Assembly: GCF_016862175.1 (NCBI RefSeq)
Contig: NZ_BOML01000033.1
Span: 1-64,000, forward strand
Length of the DNA stretch: 64,000 nt
Reading direction: 5' to 3'
Source of the DNA: Paractinoplanes durhamensis
GTDB taxonomy: Bacteria; Actinomycetota; Actinomycetes; Mycobacteriales; Micromonosporaceae
Made by a program: the position numbers and the translations under genes. Shown here one piece after another: positions 62,759 to 64,000 of this stretch (position 1 is its first letter; each line of letters opens with the position of its first letter). Below the pieces are notes generated by a model, which ran no database searches, was not told the DNA's origin, and saw only the letters and a program-made list of their open reading frames with translations.

Positions 62759-63075
62759 TGGGCACCGCCGAGGTTGAGGGTTACCACGCCCGCGATGATC
62801 AGGCTTACGCCTGCCACCTTGATCAGCGTGATGGGCTCGCCCAGGAAGGCCGCGCCGATGGCGACGATCGCGGCGGTGCCCAGGGCTGACCACAGAGCGT
62901 AGGCCACGCCGACCGGGACGCCCTTCACCGCCTGGGACAGGGCGACCAGCGAGAACGCATAGCCGGCTATGCAGGCCACGGTGGGCCAGAGCCGGGTGAA
63001 TCCCTCGGTCGACTTCATCAGGCTGGTAGCGACGATCTCTGCGGCTATGGCAGCCAGCAGGTACACGTACGACAC
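62755..63075 (-). CDS. SMR family small multidrug efflux protein
   Basis: A 106-residue protein with four transmembrane helices. The N-terminus YVYLLAAIAAEIVATSLMK carries the essential glutamate (residue 13), and GVAYALWSALGTAAIV is the signature of the EmrE/QacE group. These dimers export cationic disinfectants or dyes using protons. GTG 63075 is chosen because AGAGG lies 8 nt upstream and the length then matches the family. First gene of an operon with the TetR gene. Confidence 0.92.
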   Translation of the reverse strand: MSYVYLLAAIAAEIVATSLMKSTEGFTRLWPTVACIAGYAFSLVALSQAVKGVPVGVAYALWSALGTAAIVAIGAAFLGEPITLIKVAGVSLIIAGVVTLNLGGAH

Positions 63076-63088
63076 GATCACACCTCTT

Positions 63089-63119
63089 CTTGTACGTTTG
63101 TACAAGTACGATCGTACAA
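63089..63119. promoter_or_regulatory. Palindromic operator for the SMR-TetR operon
   Basis: Overlapping symmetric elements: CTTGTAC-GTTT-GTACAAG (63089-63106, perfect 7-bp arms) and the perfect 12-bp palindrome GTACGATCGTAC (63106-63117). TTGTAC and GTACAA half-sites recur. They sit just upstream of the efflux gene start, where a TetR dimer pair could block transcription or translation. Confidence 0.75.
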
Positions 63120-63184
63120 CAGCTCTGAGGAAAGCTCATCTCTTGGTTTTGGCGGCCGATGAAGAGGGGTTCCGGCCGGTCGGG

Positions 63185-63530
63185 CGCGTGAAAATGAGCC
63201 GAGCGGAGCCGGACACACCGAGCAGAGCCGGGGACAAACCGAGCAGAGCCGGACAAACCGAGCAGAGCCGGACGCGCCGAGCCGCGACGGACGCGCCGAG
63301 CCGTGGCGGACGCGCCGAGCCGTGGCGGACGCGCCGAGCCGTGGCGGACGCGCCGGGCGGAGTCGGACACATCGAGCGGAGCCGGACGTGCCGAGCCGTG
63401 GCGGACGCGCCGAGCCGTGGCGGACGCGCCGGGCGGAGCCGGACACACCGAGCGGAGACGGACGCGCCGAGCCGGACGCGCAGGACCCGCCCTGAGCCAA
63501 GCAGGACCGGCCGAGCCGGACCCGGCCGGC
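63185..63530. repeat. 19-bp minisatellite
   Basis: Many copies of a CGCCGAGCCGTGGCGGACG unit and diverged forms (CCGAGCAGAGCCGGACAAA and similar). The most regular run is 63291-63350. The 19-bp period is not a multiple of three and all frames are arginine-rich artefacts, so it is non-coding. It fills the gap between the SMR promoter and the MFS gene. Confidence 0.85.
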
Positions 63531-63555
63531 TAGGGCGGGGCCGTTTGAGTGGGCG

Positions 63556-64000
63556 TCAGTGGTGGCCGGCGGGGCTGGGGATGGTCTCCCGCGATTGGCG
63601 GGGGATTGCCCCGGCCGGGCCGGCGGCGCCGGCGGCCAACGTGTCGGCGGCCAACGTGTCGGCGGCCAACGTGTCGGCGGCCGAGGTGTCGGCGGCCGAG
63701 GTGTCGGCTGCGTGTAGAGACGGCGCTGGGGTGCTGGTGTCGGCGGTGAATGCGTCTCGGCGGCGGCGTAGCAGCTCGATCGGGATCACCGCCAGGGCGA
63801 TCAGCGTGCCGACGCCGCCGACAGCTACGAAACCCCACACTGGGGACCACGTGTCGGCCGCCAGGCCCGCCAGTGGGCCGCCCAGTGCTACGCCGACCGT
63901 CAGCGACGAATTGTGCAGGCCCATCGCCTCGCCTCGGGCCGACGCCGGGGTCATCCGGCTCACCGCGTCGGCGCTCGCCGTGATGGTGGGGGCGCACAGG
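63556..64000 (-). CDS. MFS transporter, C-terminal part (runs off the window)
   Basis: The last ~147 codons of a major facilitator gene whose 5' end lies beyond the window. TPASARGEAMGLHNSSLTVGVALGGPLAGLAAD is the helix 10-11 region of drug:H+ antiporter-type MFS proteins, and GFVAVGGVGTLIALAVI is the last helix. The cytoplasmic tail has five 15-bp repeats encoding AADTL/S (63631-63705). Confidence 0.85.
   Translation of the reverse strand, partial: LCAPTITASADAVSRMTPASARGEAMGLHNSSLTVGVALGGPLAGLAADTWSPVWGFVAVGGVGTLIALAVIPIELLRRRRDAFTADTSTPAPSLHAADTSAADTSAADTLAADTLAADTLAAGAAGPAGAIPRQSRETIPSPAGHH
63631..63705. repeat. 15-bp coding repeats in the MFS tail
   Basis: Five consecutive 15-bp units (GGCGGCCAACGTGTC three times, then GGCGGCCGAGGTGTC twice) encode AADTL and AADTS on the minus strand. 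The first three are identical. Confidence 0.85.

Noticed and set aside
62768..63448. Long N-terminal extension of the TetR frame through the efflux gene
   Set aside because: This part is arginine-rich shadow of the efflux gene and the minisatellite, not protein-like.
63185..63530. Possible CRISPR array or coding repeat protein
   Set aside because: The 19-bp units abut with no spacers, and the period is not a multiple of three.

Overview
The window is very GC-rich with strongly GC-biased third codon positions. It encodes mycobacterial-type mannosyltransferases, a mycothiol-dependent formaldehyde dehydrogenase, an F420-type oxidoreductase and a full type IV pilus cluster with no outer-membrane secretin. 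Together these point to a filamentous actinobacterium, most likely Micromonosporaceae and plausibly Actinoplanes, whose zoospores are known to make type IV pili. The genus is inferred, not proven by a marker gene here.

Layout. 0-9 kb: tRNA-Ala, a YqgE-like protein, methylthioadenosine phosphorylase, two GT-C mannosyltransferases (MptB-like and GT87), a two-receiver plus MASE1-histidine-kinase operon, a flavin oxidoreductase and a GntR regulator. 9-17 kb: the type IV pilus block on the minus strand, in transcription order pilB-pilT-pilC-pilA-pilD-pilM-pilN-pilO. Sigma-28-like elements precede pilB and pilA, and a hairpin lies just after pilA. 17-26 kb: GlxA-type regulator, MFS transporter, STAS protein, an NB-ARC/TPR protein with an altered P-loop, a GGDEF-EAL protein, and a small peptide ending in FNSAL (FxSxx-COOH) followed by a stand-alone HExxH protein with no radical SAM partner in the window.

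25.7-50 kb is rich in DNA-handling genes. A coupled three-gene operon contains a RecB-type nuclease with four cysteines placed like Cas4/AddB. An opposing set encodes an SF1 helicase, a Beta-family protein, a primase-polymerase and an SRPBCC protein. Two paralogous YbaB/EbfC-like genes bracket these. Further on are a frameshifted pseudogene, an SDR, a small HTH protein, a proline-rich membrane protein, a 1939-residue helicase/endonuclease/arginase fusion and an Mrr-like protein that seems to lack its catalytic residues. The fusion carries two internal tandem repeats, one with a relative in a nearby non-coding region.

50-64 kb: PAS/EAL protein, cupin, MarR, mycothiol-dependent formaldehyde dehydrogenase, GH63-like hydrolase, a LigD-like phosphoesterase fused to a ligase domain lacking its nucleotidyl lysine, AraC and VOC genes, an FAD monooxygenase, cytochrome oxidase subunit I, an SMR efflux gene with a palindromic operator and a downstream TetR gene, and the 3' end of an MFS gene. 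Minisatellite-like repeats lie at 39.9-40.2, 61.46, 62.4 and 63.2-63.5 kb.

Most compelling leads: the helicase-nuclease-arginase fusion, the helicase/nuclease/Beta/primase neighbourhood as a possible defence or repair module, the FxSxx/HExxH pair without a radical SAM enzyme, and several enzymes that keep their fold but appear to have lost catalytic residues.
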